Shown here one piece after another: positions 17,340-25,412 of a stretch of 64,000 nucleotides of DNA. The DNA comes from Brevundimonas huaxiensis (GTDB lineage: Bacteria > Pseudomonadota > Alphaproteobacteria > Caulobacterales > Caulobacteraceae), in the NCBI RefSeq assembly GCF_014218725.1, contig NZ_JABBJE010000008.1, positions 1-64,000 on the forward strand. Reading direction: 5' to 3'. A program made the translations under genes and the position numbers. The notes beneath the pieces were generated by a model. It did not search any database. It worked only from the letters and a program-made list of their open reading frames with translations, and was not told the origin of the DNA. Numbering within the stretch: position 1 is the first letter of the stretch; every line of letters begins with the position of its first letter.

Positions 17340-19922
17340 ATGAAGTCTCCCAAACGGCCGCCGCTGAAGCTGACCGACGACGAGGCCGCCGCGCCGGTCG
17401 ATCTTTCGGCCTCCGATGAAATGTCGGTCCAGGAGGCGACACCGTCGCTCGATCCGATTCCCGAGCCTGACTTCGAGATCGTGCAGCCGACGTTCGAGCC
17501 GCCGATGTCGGAGCGCCGCCGCCGTCGCCTGCTGGAAGAGCAGCGGCAGGCCGAAGAACGCGCCCTTGCCGCCGAAAGGGGCGCCGCCCCTGTCAATGCG
17601 GAAGCGACGACAAAGACGCCTGTCGATATGGCGGTCACCGCCGGTCAGCCGCCCGCGCCGTTCGAGCTGTCCAAACCGCCGGCTGTGAAAACTGTTCAAG
17701 CCAAGGCCCAGGGCGAGCCGTCCGGCCGACACGCCTATGTGATCGCAGGCGTCGCCTCCGCCCTGTGGATCGGCGGTGTCGCCTCCTGGGCCGCTTACGA
17801 GTTCGGCGCCGGCGGGGCCGAACTGGACCCGCTCCGGATCGCCATCTACGCCCTGATCGCCCTGGCCCCTGCGGGTTTGGCCATCATGTTGGCCCATGCC
17901 GTCCGACAGGGCGCCGGTCTGGCCGCGGAGACGCGTCGCGCCCGGCAACTGGCCGAGGCCCTGGTGGCCCCGACCGCCCTGGCCGCCCAGCAAACCGGCG
18001 AGGTGCTTCAGACGCTGCGTTCCGACATCGATCACGCCACCCTGGCGGCGGAACGCGCACGCAACGACATGGCCCTGCTCCGAGAGGCGTTGGCCCAGGA
18101 GACAGCGCGCCTGAACGAGGCGGCCGAGAACGCCGGCCGCACCGCACGACGTCTCACCGAAAATCTGGGCCGCGAGCGTGACCAGATGCAGACCCTGGGC
18201 ATCCACCTGGATACCCAGGCGTCGGGCGTCATCGACGCGGTCGAGCGTCAGTCGCGCATGGTCGCGGACGCCTCCGATCTGGCTCAGGCGCAACTCCGTG
18301 AAGCCGAGGCCGCCCTTGCTGCGCGCGCCGCCGACCTCGCCGCCGCCGCAGGCGAAGCCCAAGACGCCGCCCGCGTGGCCTCCGACGATCTGGCGCGCCA
18401 GACCATTCGACTGGAGAACGCCGGTTCGGGCGTCGCCGAGCAGATCCAGTCCGTCGAGGAAGGCCTCAGTCAGCAGCGCGCCGCCTTGGTCACCGCCGCC
18501 TACGCCCTGCGCACGGATCAGGAGGACTTCTCCGCCCAGGTCGAAAGCCAGCGCGCCCAGCTGATCGAACACCTGTCCGCCACGCGCAGCGCCGCGGGCG
18601 ATCTGGATCGCACCACCCAGACCTCGGTCGAGTCCATGCGCGATCTGGTCGAGGCCGCCACCGACCAGTTCCGCGCTCTCGTCGACATGTCGCAACGCGA
18701 GGCCGACGGCTTCGATTCCGCCACCAAGCTCGCCCTGGATCGCTTCGAAGCGCTGGCCGCCGAGGCGCGCGACGCTCTGATGGAAGAGACGCGCCGCGCC
18801 CTGGAACAGATGCGCGCCACAGCCGAAGATTCCCGCGCCGCCGCAGCCGACGCCGCAGAACAGGCCCGTCTCCGCACCGACCGACTGGGTGAATCCCTGT
18901 TCGAAGCCGCCCAAAAGGCCGACACGGCCGCCGACGCTCGCATCGCCGACGCCCGCCGCATCGTCACCGAAACATCCGGCCTGGTCGAAGAGACCGGCGA
19001 GCGGATGGTCAGCCGGCTGGAAACCCTGGTCGCTCGTCTCAACAGCGCCTTGTCGGAAATCGACACCGCCGTCGCCGACATCGACGAACGCGCCGCGCGC
19101 CTGCCTCAGGAAGCCCGCGCCCGCGCCGACGCCGTGCGCGCCACGGTCGAGGAAGGCCTGGCCTCCCTTTCGGCCGCGTCGCGCAAGGCGGCCGAGGACA
19201 CCGAGGCGTTGGATGTCGGCTTCCAGGATCGCGTGCGCCGGAACTACGACATGCTGACCGAGGCCGTGCGTCTGATGGGCGTGGTGTCGGGCGATACGAC
19301 CCCGGTGCGGCGTCGCGAGCCGGCCGCAGAGATCGAAGCCCGGCCCGAACCTCGTCCCGAGCGCTGGATCGATCGCCCCACGCCCCCCGCCTCGCCGCCT
19401 GCCGAAGAGCGCCGGTTCGGTCTGCGCAGCCGCCTGCGCCTCGAGCCCGCAGAGACGCCGCCGCCGTCCACGGACAAGGGCCTGGACTGGAGCGATCTGA
19501 TCGACGGCGACGACGACAACGAGGCCCCGCTGGAGCTGGACACGCCCTCCCCTTCGCCTGCCGAGGCCGAAGCCCTGTCCGACCGGGTCGCCGCCGCCAT
19601 CCGGCGCATGGGGGTCGATCCCAACGCCCTCCTGCCCCGCTCGCGAGTCGAAGAAGCCGCCCGCGCCTTCAGCAACGGCGACCCCGACGCCGCGCGTCAG
19701 ATCGTGCGTCGCGTCGCCCCGGCCGCCGTCCGCAGCGTGTCTCGCCGTGTCCTCAGCGACGCTGAACTGCGGGCTGACGCCGAACGCTATGTCCGCAACT
19801 TCGCGGTCATGCTGAACGCTTCGGCTCGCGCCGGAGACAGCGCGGCGGTGCAGTCCAGCCTGGCGTCCGACAGCGGTCGCGCCTTCATGTTGCTGGATGC
19901 GGCGGTCGGCGACCTGGGCTAA
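17340..19922 (+). CDS. Large coiled-coil membrane protein, TipN-like polarity factor
   Basis: The 860-residue protein has a Pro-rich, charged cytoplasmic N-terminus (1-130) and two adjacent membrane helices (about 132-154 and 166-188). A very long Ala/Glu/Arg-rich coiled coil spans about residues 190-670, then a disordered acidic linker, then a conserved C-terminal block (AIRRMGVDPNALLPRSRVEE, then YVRNFAVMLNASARAG). This layout and length match Caulobacter TipN, the new-pole landmark that positions the flagellum and helps chromosome segregation. One GANTC site lies upstream at 17256-17260. The TipN assignment rests on architecture and taxonomic context. Confidence 0.6.
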   Translation: MKSPKRPPLKLTDDEAAAPVDLSASDEMSVQEATPSLDPIPEPDFEIVQPTFEPPMSERRRRRLLEEQRQAEERALAAERGAAPVNAEATTKTPVDMAVTAGQPPAPFELSKPPAVKTVQAKAQGEPSGRHAYVIAGVASALWIGGVASWAAYEFGAGGAELDPLRIAIYALIALAPAGLAIMLAHAVRQGAGLAAETRRARQLAEALVAPTALAAQQTGEVLQTLRSDIDHATLAAERARNDMALLREALAQETARLNEAAENAGRTARRLTENLGRERDQMQTLGIHLDTQASGVIDAVERQSRMVADASDLAQAQLREAEAALAARAADLAAAAGEAQDAARVASDDLARQTIRLENAGSGVAEQIQSVEEGLSQQRAALVTAAYALRTDQEDFSAQVESQRAQLIEHLSATRSAAGDLDRTTQTSVESMRDLVEAATDQFRALVDMSQREADGFDSATKLALDRFEALAAEARDALMEETRRALEQMRATAEDSRAAAADAAEQARLRTDRLGESLFEAAQKADTAADARIADARRIVTETSGLVEETGERMVSRLETLVARLNSALSEIDTAVADIDERAARLPQEARARADAVRATVEEGLASLSAASRKAAEDTEALDVGFQDRVRRNYDMLTEAVRLMGVVSGDTTPVRRREPAAEIEARPEPRPERWIDRPTPPASPPAEERRFGLRSRLRLEPAETPPPSTDKGLDWSDLIDGDDDNEAPLELDTPSPSPAEAEALSDRVAAAIRRMGVDPNALLPRSRVEEAARAFSNGDPDAARQIVRRVAPAAVRSVSRRVLSDAELRADAERYVRNFAVMLNASARAGDSAAVQSSLASDSGRAFMLLDAAVGDLG

Positions 19923-19982
19923 GACTTTTGCAGACTTGACGGCGTCGGGAAGTTACAGCCACTTGCACGTCACCGAACTGTC

Positions 19983-20600
19983 ATGGATGGGGCTATGACT
20001 GGCACGATGAACGAAATCGACAGTCGGACGAGCGGCGATCGCCGCCCTGGCATCATCATATGCGCCTATGACGGCGACGATGACGGGTGGGATCTGGTCG
20101 AGGATCTGTCGGGCGAAATCTGGAGTCCCAGCGGGGCCCGCGCCGTGCCCATCGCCGCCGCCGATCCCGACGAACTCGCCTCCACCCTGGCCGCCCGTCT
20201 CGGGAGCGGAGAGTGCCGGGCTGTCCTCCTGGTCGGACGCACGCAAAAGGGCGCTGGCTTCCGGGTCCAGATGCGCGCCGAGAACCGCACTCTCGACTAC
20301 AAGCACCGCCTGTCCAGCACCGGGCCGGGCGTGGCCCGCACCACGGCGCCCGTCGCCGACATGGTTCGCGCCCTGACCGCCGCCGGGCTGCAGGCCGACG
20401 CCTCGTCCGACATCGAGGAAGACGCCGGCTCCTATATTCTCTACCGCGTGCTCTCGGATTTGCCGGACGGCCCTCTGACGCCGTCGATCGGCCTGCTGCG
20501 CGCGCCCGCCCCAGCCAATGAGGCGGCCGTGCGAAAGGGCGTCAAGGCCGCCGCCTCGGCAATGGCCAGCCACCTGACGCCGCTGCCGCGTGTCGGTTAA
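19983..20600 (+). CDS. Conserved protein with a possible degenerate pyroglutamyl-peptidase (C15) fold
   Basis: This is a 205-residue cytosolic protein with no signal or membrane segment. I do not recognise a named family. Several blocks resemble pyroglutamyl peptidase I in order: AVLLVGRTQKG, a long central region, DAGSYILYRVLSDL where C15 enzymes have AGTYVCN, and IGLLRAP near the end. The position of the catalytic Cys is Leu or Ile here, so if the fold is right the protein should be inactive as a peptidase. The start is uncertain, with in-frame ATGs at 19983, 19995 and 20007. It follows the TipN-like gene by 60 bases and may share its transcript. Confidence 0.6.
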   Translation: MDGAMTGTMNEIDSRTSGDRRPGIIICAYDGDDDGWDLVEDLSGEIWSPSGARAVPIAAADPDELASTLAARLGSGECRAVLLVGRTQKGAGFRVQMRAENRTLDYKHRLSSTGPGVARTTAPVADMVRALTAAGLQADASSDIEEDAGSYILYRVLSDLPDGPLTPSIGLLRAPAPANEAAVRKGVKAAASAMASHLTPLPRVG

Positions 20601-20648
20601 CCTTCCTGGGTCGCAGACATCGTCGAACTGGCGGTCTAGGGTTTTGAA

Positions 20649-21011
20649 ATGACAGTGAGTCGCAACCTGATCGTATTCGCCGCCCTGAATGGCGCCCTGG
20701 CCGTGGCGCTGGGCGCCTTCGCCGCGCATGGCGCCGGGCCGCAGATCAAGACCCTGCTGACCACCGGCGCCCAGTATCAGATCGTCCACGCCGTCTTCGC
20801 CTTCGCCTGCGCCCGATGGACAGGGGGCGGCGGGCTAGCGCGCCTTGCGGGCTGGCTCGGATCGATCGGCGGCCTGATCTTCTGCCTCGCCCTGGCGGCG
20901 ATCGCGTTTCTCGGCGTGCCGGCGTTCGGCGCCGTGGCCCCGATCGGCGGCCTACTGATGATCGCCGGCTGGCTCTGCCTGGCCTTTGCGGCCTTGCGCT
21001 CTCGCCCCTGA
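20649..21011 (+). CDS. DUF423 family membrane protein (YgdD-like)
   Basis: The 120-residue protein has four predicted helices and the family opening NGALAVALGAFAAHG followed by TGAQYQIVHAVFAF. It is a small inner-membrane protein of unknown function, similar to E. coli YgdD. It starts at the ATG at 20649, 48 bases after the previous gene, and ends 26 bases before pip, so cotranscription with either neighbour is possible. Confidence 0.9.
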   Translation: MTVSRNLIVFAALNGALAVALGAFAAHGAGPQIKTLLTTGAQYQIVHAVFAFACARWTGGGGLARLAGWLGSIGGLIFCLALAAIAFLGVPAFGAVAPIGGLLMIAGWLCLAFAALRSRP

Positions 21012-21037
21012 TTTCCTCGTAGAAAGACCCAGCATCC

Positions 21038-22018
21038 ATGGCCTTCCCCACGCCCGCCGAGCCGCGTCGTGTGCTCCACCCCGAGATCGAGGCCTACGCC
21101 TCGGGTTGGATGCCGACCGAAGGCGTGCATGAAATCTATTACGAGGAATCCGGCAATCCGCACGGCCTGCCGGTCCTGGTTCTACACGGGGGACCAGGCG
21201 GCGCGGTCAATCCGGGCATGCGCCGCTTCTTCGACCCGGCCGTCTATCGCATCATCATGTTCGACCAGCGCGGCTGTGGTCAGTCGCGGCCCCACGCCTC
21301 GCTGGAAAACAACACGACCTGGACCCTGATCGACGATATCGAGCGTCTGCGCGTCCTGTGCGGCGTCGACAAATGGGTGGTGTTCGGCGGGTCCTGGGGT
21401 TCGACCCTGTCGATGGCCTACGCCATCACCCATCCGGATCGGGTTCTGGCCCTGCTGCTGCGCGGCATCTTCCTGCTGACGAAGAAGGAGTTGCACTGGT
21501 TCTATCAGGACGGCGCCTCGATGATCTTCCCCGACGCCTGGGAGCGGTTCGTGGCCCCCATCCCCGAGGCCGAGCGCGGCGACCTGATGGCCGCCTATTA
21601 CAAGCGGCTGATCGGCGATGATGTCGCCGAGCGCGAGCTCTGCGCCGTCGCTTGGTCCAGCTGGGAGGGCGAAACCGTCAGCGTCGAGGGCCCCAACGCC
21701 CGGCCGGACAAGTTCGCCGAGCCCGACTTCGCCGTCGCCTTCGCCCGGATCGAAAACTGGTTCTTCACCAACGCCGGCTTTTTCGAGGAGGACGGCTGGC
21801 TGCTGAAGAATGTTGACCGGATGCGGCATATCCCTTGCTGGATCGCGCAGGGCCGGTTCGATGTGGTGACGCCGATTTCAGGCGCCTGGGCGTTGCACCG
21901 CGCCTGGCCCGAGGCCCATCTGGACATCGTCGGCGACGCCGGCCACGCCTCGTCGGAACCCGGCATCGTCGATAGCCTGGTCCGCGCCGCCGACTGGGCC
22001 GCAAGCCTTCGGGCATGA
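21038..22018 (+). CDS. pip: Proline iminopeptidase (S33 alpha/beta hydrolase)
   Basis: The 326-residue cytosolic enzyme releases N-terminal proline from peptides. It has the oxyanion-hole block LVLHGGPGG near residue 48, FDQRGCGQSRPH near residue 74, the nucleophile elbow GGSWGSTLSMAYA near residue 112 (Ser114), GRFDVVTP with the catalytic Asp near residue 272, and the GDAGH histidine near residue 300. Length and motifs match the bacterial Pip family. The stop codon borders a bidirectional terminator shared with the convergent DoxX gene. Confidence 0.95.
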   Translation: MAFPTPAEPRRVLHPEIEAYASGWMPTEGVHEIYYEESGNPHGLPVLVLHGGPGGAVNPGMRRFFDPAVYRIIMFDQRGCGQSRPHASLENNTTWTLIDDIERLRVLCGVDKWVVFGGSWGSTLSMAYAITHPDRVLALLLRGIFLLTKKELHWFYQDGASMIFPDAWERFVAPIPEAERGDLMAAYYKRLIGDDVAERELCAVAWSSWEGETVSVEGPNARPDKFAEPDFAVAFARIENWFFTNAGFFEEDGWLLKNVDRMRHIPCWIAQGRFDVVTPISGAWALHRAWPEAHLDIVGDAGHASSEPGIVDSLVRAADWAASLRA

Positions 22019-22052
22019 AAAAACCGCCGCGCAGGACAGCGCGGCGGCCTTT
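22017..22052. terminator. Bidirectional Rho-independent terminator between pip and the DoxX gene
   Basis: CCGCCGCGC (22024-22032) and GCGCGGCGG (22039-22047) form a perfect 9-bp stem with a six-base loop. Six A at the left become TTTTTT on the minus strand, giving a strong terminator for the DoxX gene. The plus side has only CCTTTCC, weaker, for pip. Confidence 0.85.
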
Positions 22053-22065
22053 CCATTTCCACAGA

Positions 22066-22464
22066 TCAGAACCGCTTTGCGGTTCGATTGTCCATGCTCC
22101 ACGCGCCCGGACCGGCGGTGAAGATGTACAGGAAGATGAAGCAGTACAGGATGGCCGCGTCGCCGCCGTTCACCGCCGGATACGGGCTGCTGGGGGAGTG
22201 GAACATCCAGTAGGCGACCGCCATCTGGCCCGAGGCGATGAAGGCGGCCGGACGCGTGAACAGGCCAAGAATCAGCAACAAGCCCGTGATCAGCTCGATC
22301 ACCCCGCCGATGCCGAACAGCGACAGCAACTCCTGCTGACCGGGTTCGGCCCCGGCCGGAAAGCCGAAGACCTTGATGACGCCATGCGCCAGGAACAACA
22401 GACCGGCGACGATCCTGAGCGCCGCCAGGGCGCGGGAAGACCAGCCATTCGCTTGATTGAACAT
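22066..22464 (-). CDS. DoxX family membrane protein
   Basis: The 132-residue protein has four membrane helices and the DoxX pattern: ALRIVAGLLFLAHGVIKVFG at the start, IGGVIELITGLLLILGLFTR in the middle and GDAAILYCFIFLYIFTAGPG near the end. The family has been linked to thiosulfate/quinone oxidation in archaea and to redox stress in bacteria, but the role of this member cannot be inferred. It lies downstream of the pirin gene on the same strand; a perfect hairpin at 22496-22520 separates them. Confidence 0.9.
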   Translation of the reverse strand: MFNQANGWSSRALAALRIVAGLLFLAHGVIKVFGFPAGAEPGQQELLSLFGIGGVIELITGLLLILGLFTRPAAFIASGQMAVAYWMFHSPSSPYPAVNGGDAAILYCFIFLYIFTAGPGAWSMDNRTAKRF

Positions 22465-22495
22465 TCTCTTTCCTCGCCTTTTTGATGCGGTTGTT

Positions 22496-22520
22496 CACGG
22501 TCGGATCGGGTCCGACCGTG
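22496..22520. repeat. Perfect 10-bp inverted repeat between the pirin and DoxX genes
   Basis: CACGGTCGGA and TCCGACCGTG flank a five-base loop. It lies 16 bases past the pirin stop and about 30 bases before the DoxX start. No T-tract follows on either strand, so it may be an mRNA-stabilising hairpin, a weak terminator or an operator. Confidence 0.6.
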
Positions 22521-22536
22521 AAGCTTGTTCCGAAAA

Positions 22537-23250
22537 TCAGGCGGCGTCCACCAGCACGACCTCGGCGTCCGACAGCGCCTTGACCGTCACGACATCCTCC
22601 TGAGCAATGGCCGCGCCGTCACGGGCGTTCAGTCGGACGCCATTGACCTCGACCTCGCCCTTCGCCGGGACCAGATAGGCCCGCCGCGCGCCGCCTAACG
22701 GATAGTCGGCGCTGTCGCCTGCCTTCAGCGTCGCCGCCACGATCCGCGCATCGGTGCGAATCGGCAGGGCGTCCCCACCGCTTTCAAGCGTATCGCCCTC
22801 AAAGCCCGACGCCAGGACCACGAACTGACCTGACCGCTCGCCCTTGGGGAAGGGCTTGGTGCCCCAACTCGGCGCGTCGCCGCGACGGGTCGGCTCGATC
22901 CAGATCTGGAAGATCCGCGTCAGGTCCGGCTCGGCGTTGTATTCGGCGTGCCGGATGCCGGTTCCGGCGCTCATCACCTGGACATCGCCCGCGACGGTGC
23001 GGCCCTTGTTGCCCAGACTGTCCTCATGGGTGATGGCCCCGTCGCGGACATAGGTGATGATCTCCATGTCGGCGTGCGGATGCGGCGGGAAACCGGTGCC
23101 GGCGGCGATCTCGTCGTCGTTCCAGACCCGCAGATTGCCCCAGCTCATCCGCTTGGGATCATAGTAGTTGGCGAAGGAGAAATGGTGTTTGGCGTTCAGC
23201 CAGCCGTGGTTGGCGCCGCCGAGGGATTCAAATGGTCTGCGCTCGATCAT
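22537..23250 (-). CDS. Pirin family protein (YhhW/quercetinase-like bicupin)
   Basis: The 237-residue protein starts at the ATG at 23250 (MIERRPFESLGG) behind AGGACGAG. The N-terminal cupin has the metal set FPPHPHADMEIITYV (two His) and GTGIRHAEYN (His plus nearby Glu), typical of bacterial pirins with quercetin 2,3-dioxygenase-like activity. GNLRVWNDDEIAAGTGF is the conserved pirin block. It is divergent from a LysR-family regulator 120 bases away, the common bacterial arrangement in which the regulator controls the pirin gene. Confidence 0.92.
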   Translation of the reverse strand: MIERRPFESLGGANHGWLNAKHHFSFANYYDPKRMSWGNLRVWNDDEIAAGTGFPPHPHADMEIITYVRDGAITHEDSLGNKGRTVAGDVQVMSAGTGIRHAEYNAEPDLTRIFQIWIEPTRRGDAPSWGTKPFPKGERSGQFVVLASGFEGDTLESGGDALPIRTDARIVAATLKAGDSADYPLGGARRAYLVPAKGEVEVNGVRLNARDGAAIAQEDVVTVKALSDAEVVLVDAA

Positions 23251-23338
23251 CGCACTCGTCCTTTCGCGTCGGAACCGTCCGACGCCTTTGCTTGACGGCA
23301 AGATAGAGATCGGCGACCGATCAGAAATAGAAACAACC

Positions 23339-23353
23339 GAAACTCATCGTTTC
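23339..23353. promoter_or_regulatory. Possible LysR-type operator between pirin and lysR
   Basis: GAAAC, five bases, then GTTTC form a short inverted repeat 18 bases before the LysR start, in the 120-base divergent region. Size and position fit an autoregulatory LysR box, but the arms are short and the assignment is tentative. Confidence 0.4.
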
Positions 23354-23370
23354 AGGACGCAACGCCGCCC

Positions 23371-24297
23371 ATGTCCCGCCTGCCCGATCTGGAAGCCCTG
23401 GCCATCTTCGCCAAGGTCGCCGACAGCCAGTCCTTCTCCGGCGCGGCCGAGACGCTGGGCCTGTCCAAAGCGACCGTGTCCAAGGCGGTCACGCGTCTGG
23501 AACAACAGCTGAAGACCACACTGCTCCACCGCACGTCGCGGCGCTTCGCCCTTATCGATGCAGGCCGAACCCTGGCCGCCCGCGCCGCCCACATGCTGGC
23601 CGAGGCCGAGGGCGCGGTGTCGGAGGCGTTGGATATGTCCGTTACGCCGCGCGGCCTGGTGCGACTGGCGGCGCCCATGTCGTTCGGCATGGCCTATGTG
23701 GCCCCGGCCCTGCCCGAGTTCCTCGCCACGCACCCGGATGTGTCGGTCGATTTGCACCTGTCGGATGAGGTCATCGATCTGGTCGGCGGCGGCTTCGATT
23801 GCGCGCTGAGGATCGCCGCCCTGGCCGATTCCTCGCTGACGGCGCGCAAGCTGCGGCCTGTGGCCCGCGCCCTGGTGGCCTCGCCGTCCTATCTGGATCA
23901 GCGGGGTCGCCCCAACCATCCCGACGATCTGGCCCGTCACGCCTGCCTCGGCTACGCCTACATGCCCAGCCCCGACACATGGCGGTTCAGCAATGCGGCG
24001 GGTGAAGAAGTGGTCGTGCATCCGCGCGGGCCGCTGCGGGCCAACAACTCCGACGCCCTGACGGCGTCGTTGTGCGCGGGTCTGGGGCTCTTTCCCCAGC
24101 CGGACTTCATCTACTGGAAGGACGTCGCCGACGGCCATCTCGAGACGGTGATGACCGACTGGCGCCTGCCGCCCATCGCCCTGCATCTGGTGGCGCCCAG
24201 CGGCGGACCGCGCCCGGCCAGGGTCACGGCCTTCATGGACTATCTGGCGGAGAAGTTCAGCGGACCGCTGTGGCCGGGCGATACGGTGGGGCGCTAA
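23371..24297 (+). CDS. LysR-family transcriptional regulator
   Basis: The 308-residue regulator has an N-terminal winged helix-turn-helix (LEALAIFAKVADSQSFSGAA, then SKATVSKAVTRLEQQL, residues 6-45) and a periplasmic-binding-protein-like effector domain from about residue 90. HRTSRRFALIDAGR is the usual linker start. It resembles the CrgA/DsdC-like group often found opposite pirin genes. The likely target is the divergent pirin gene and possibly DoxX. The effector is unknown. Confidence 0.93.
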   Translation: MSRLPDLEALAIFAKVADSQSFSGAAETLGLSKATVSKAVTRLEQQLKTTLLHRTSRRFALIDAGRTLAARAAHMLAEAEGAVSEALDMSVTPRGLVRLAAPMSFGMAYVAPALPEFLATHPDVSVDLHLSDEVIDLVGGGFDCALRIAALADSSLTARKLRPVARALVASPSYLDQRGRPNHPDDLARHACLGYAYMPSPDTWRFSNAAGEEVVVHPRGPLRANNSDALTASLCAGLGLFPQPDFIYWKDVADGHLETVMTDWRLPPIALHLVAPSGGPRPARVTAFMDYLAEKFSGPLWPGDTVGR

Positions 24298-24300
24298 CCT

Positions 24301-24597
24301 TCAGCCGCACTTCACTTCGCGCACGATGTCGGTCGCCTCGTCATAGACGAAGTTCACCCGGTTCTCGCGATAGTCCATGGTCGCGGCGCAGGTGGTGCAA
24401 AGCACACGGAAGGTCTGGCCGGCGGGCGCGGTCGGGATGGCCGAACGGTTGCGGCCGACATAGCTCTGATAGTCCGAAACCTTGCACGCCTTGAAGGCGG
24501 TGTCCGATGCCGACGCAGGCTCGGCGGTCTGGACTGGCGCGCAGGCCGACACGGCCAATGCGCCGGCGGCCAACAGGGTGCTCACGATGATCTTCAT
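24301..24597 (-). CDS. Peptidase inhibitor I78-like lipoprotein, copy A
   Basis: The 98-residue protein starts MKIIVSTLLAAGALAVSACA, with a lipobox at Cys19. The mature part has C38, YVGRNRSAIP, RVLCTTCAATMDYRENRVNF and ends REVKCG. The TMDYR..R.N...D..I..V.CG pattern is that of the I78 inhibitor family (small Ser-protease inhibitors). The CTTC motif is an extra feature shared with the next gene, which is a diverged tandem copy. It lies 21 bases downstream of copy B and three bases from the convergent LysR stop. Confidence 0.75.
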   Translation of the reverse strand: MKIIVSTLLAAGALAVSACAPVQTAEPASASDTAFKACKVSDYQSYVGRNRSAIPTAPAGQTFRVLCTTCAATMDYRENRVNFVYDEATDIVREVKCG

Positions 24598-24618
24598 GGT
24601 CGTCTCCTTGCATCGGGC

Positions 24619-24975
24619 TCAGCCGCAGCGGACCTGTTCGATGATGCCGGTCTGTTCGTTGTAGAAGATGTTCAGACGATAGGCGGAGAAGTCCTGCGTC
24701 ACCGGGCAGGTGGTGCAGGTCACGCGCCGATTGACGACGTCCACCGGCACCGGGATTTCGGTCCGGGACTTGCCGACCAGATATTGCATCTCGCCGGCCT
24801 TGCAGACGTCCTCGGTCTGGGCGGTCGGCATTCGGCTGCCGACGGGCGGGTTGAGCTGAGCCTGCTCGACCGCACGCGGCGCGGGCGCCTCGGAAACCGG
24901 CGTCGAACAACCGGCCAGCAGAACCAGTCCGATCAGGCCGCCTTTTCCCAGCGCCCTTCGTCCGTTTGACGCCAA
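24619..24975 (-). CDS. Peptidase inhibitor I78-like lipoprotein, copy B
   Basis: A paralogue of the next gene downstream, with the shared pattern C..GE.QYLVGKSRTEIP, RVTCTTCPVTQDFSAYRLNI and IIEQVRCG. The signal region GLIGLVLLAGC is a lipobox. The start is unclear because the 5' end overlaps holC: TTG 24975 gives a sensible lipoprotein signal, an ATG at 25071 gives an over-long N-terminus, and no ATG or GTG lies in between. No good Shine-Dalgarno sequence is visible, so it may be translationally coupled to holC. Confidence 0.68.
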   Translation of the reverse strand: MASNGRRALGKGGLIGLVLLAGCSTPVSEAPAPRAVEQAQLNPPVGSRMPTAQTEDVCKAGEMQYLVGKSRTEIPVPVDVVNRRVTCTTCPVTQDFSAYRLNIFYNEQTGIIEQVRCG

Positions 24976-25391
24976 TAGGCCAGGTTCGCGCCCTGCCCCT
25001 TCAGCGCCTTCCAACGTCCCCGCGCGTGTTGCAAAGCCGGCTCGTCGCGACCGTCGAAAATAATGAAGCATCGTTCGAACCCTTCCGTCCCGCCCAGTTC
25101 TGCGTCGTCGACTATGAACAGCGCCTGAGCGCCGTTCAGGTTCTCCCCTGTCTCGCTCAACAGCACAGGCTGGCGCTCGGCATGGGGCTGGTCGGCCCGG
25201 CCGTGCGGCAAAAAGCTGTCATCGCGAAACGTCCACAGCGTCTCGTCGACCTCGTCCAGCCGATGCGAATGCGACGATTTGATCATGGCCCGCCAACCCC
25301 GCTCGATCGTCTTTTCGAGCAGGGTTGGCAGCACCTGATCCAGCGATGAACGCTCCAAGTGATAGAACCAGATTTCGGGCTTGTCGCTCAC
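24933..25391 (-). CDS. holC: DNA polymerase III subunit chi
   Basis: The 152-residue protein opens IWFYHLERSSLDQVLPTLLE and carries LDEVDETLWTFRDDSFLPHG and QPVLLSETGENLNGAQALFI, the conserved HolC blocks. Chi joins psi in the clamp-loader complex and contacts SSB at the replication fork. It follows pepA by 21 bases on the same strand, the usual pepA-holC order in proteobacteria. Its end overlaps the 5' part of the I78-like gene. Confidence 0.93.
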   Translation of the reverse strand: MSDKPEIWFYHLERSSLDQVLPTLLEKTIERGWRAMIKSSHSHRLDEVDETLWTFRDDSFLPHGRADQPHAERQPVLLSETGENLNGAQALFIVDDAELGGTEGFERCFIIFDGRDEPALQHARGRWKALKGQGANLAYWRQTDEGRWEKAA

Positions 25392-25412
25392 CCGGCTCTA
25401 CCTCCCAACCGA

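Noticed and set aside
17235-18914. 559-codon Gly/Leu-rich minus-strand frame opposite the TipN-like gene
   Set aside because: It arises from the Ala-rich coiled-coil codons on the other strand; no start signal or domain.
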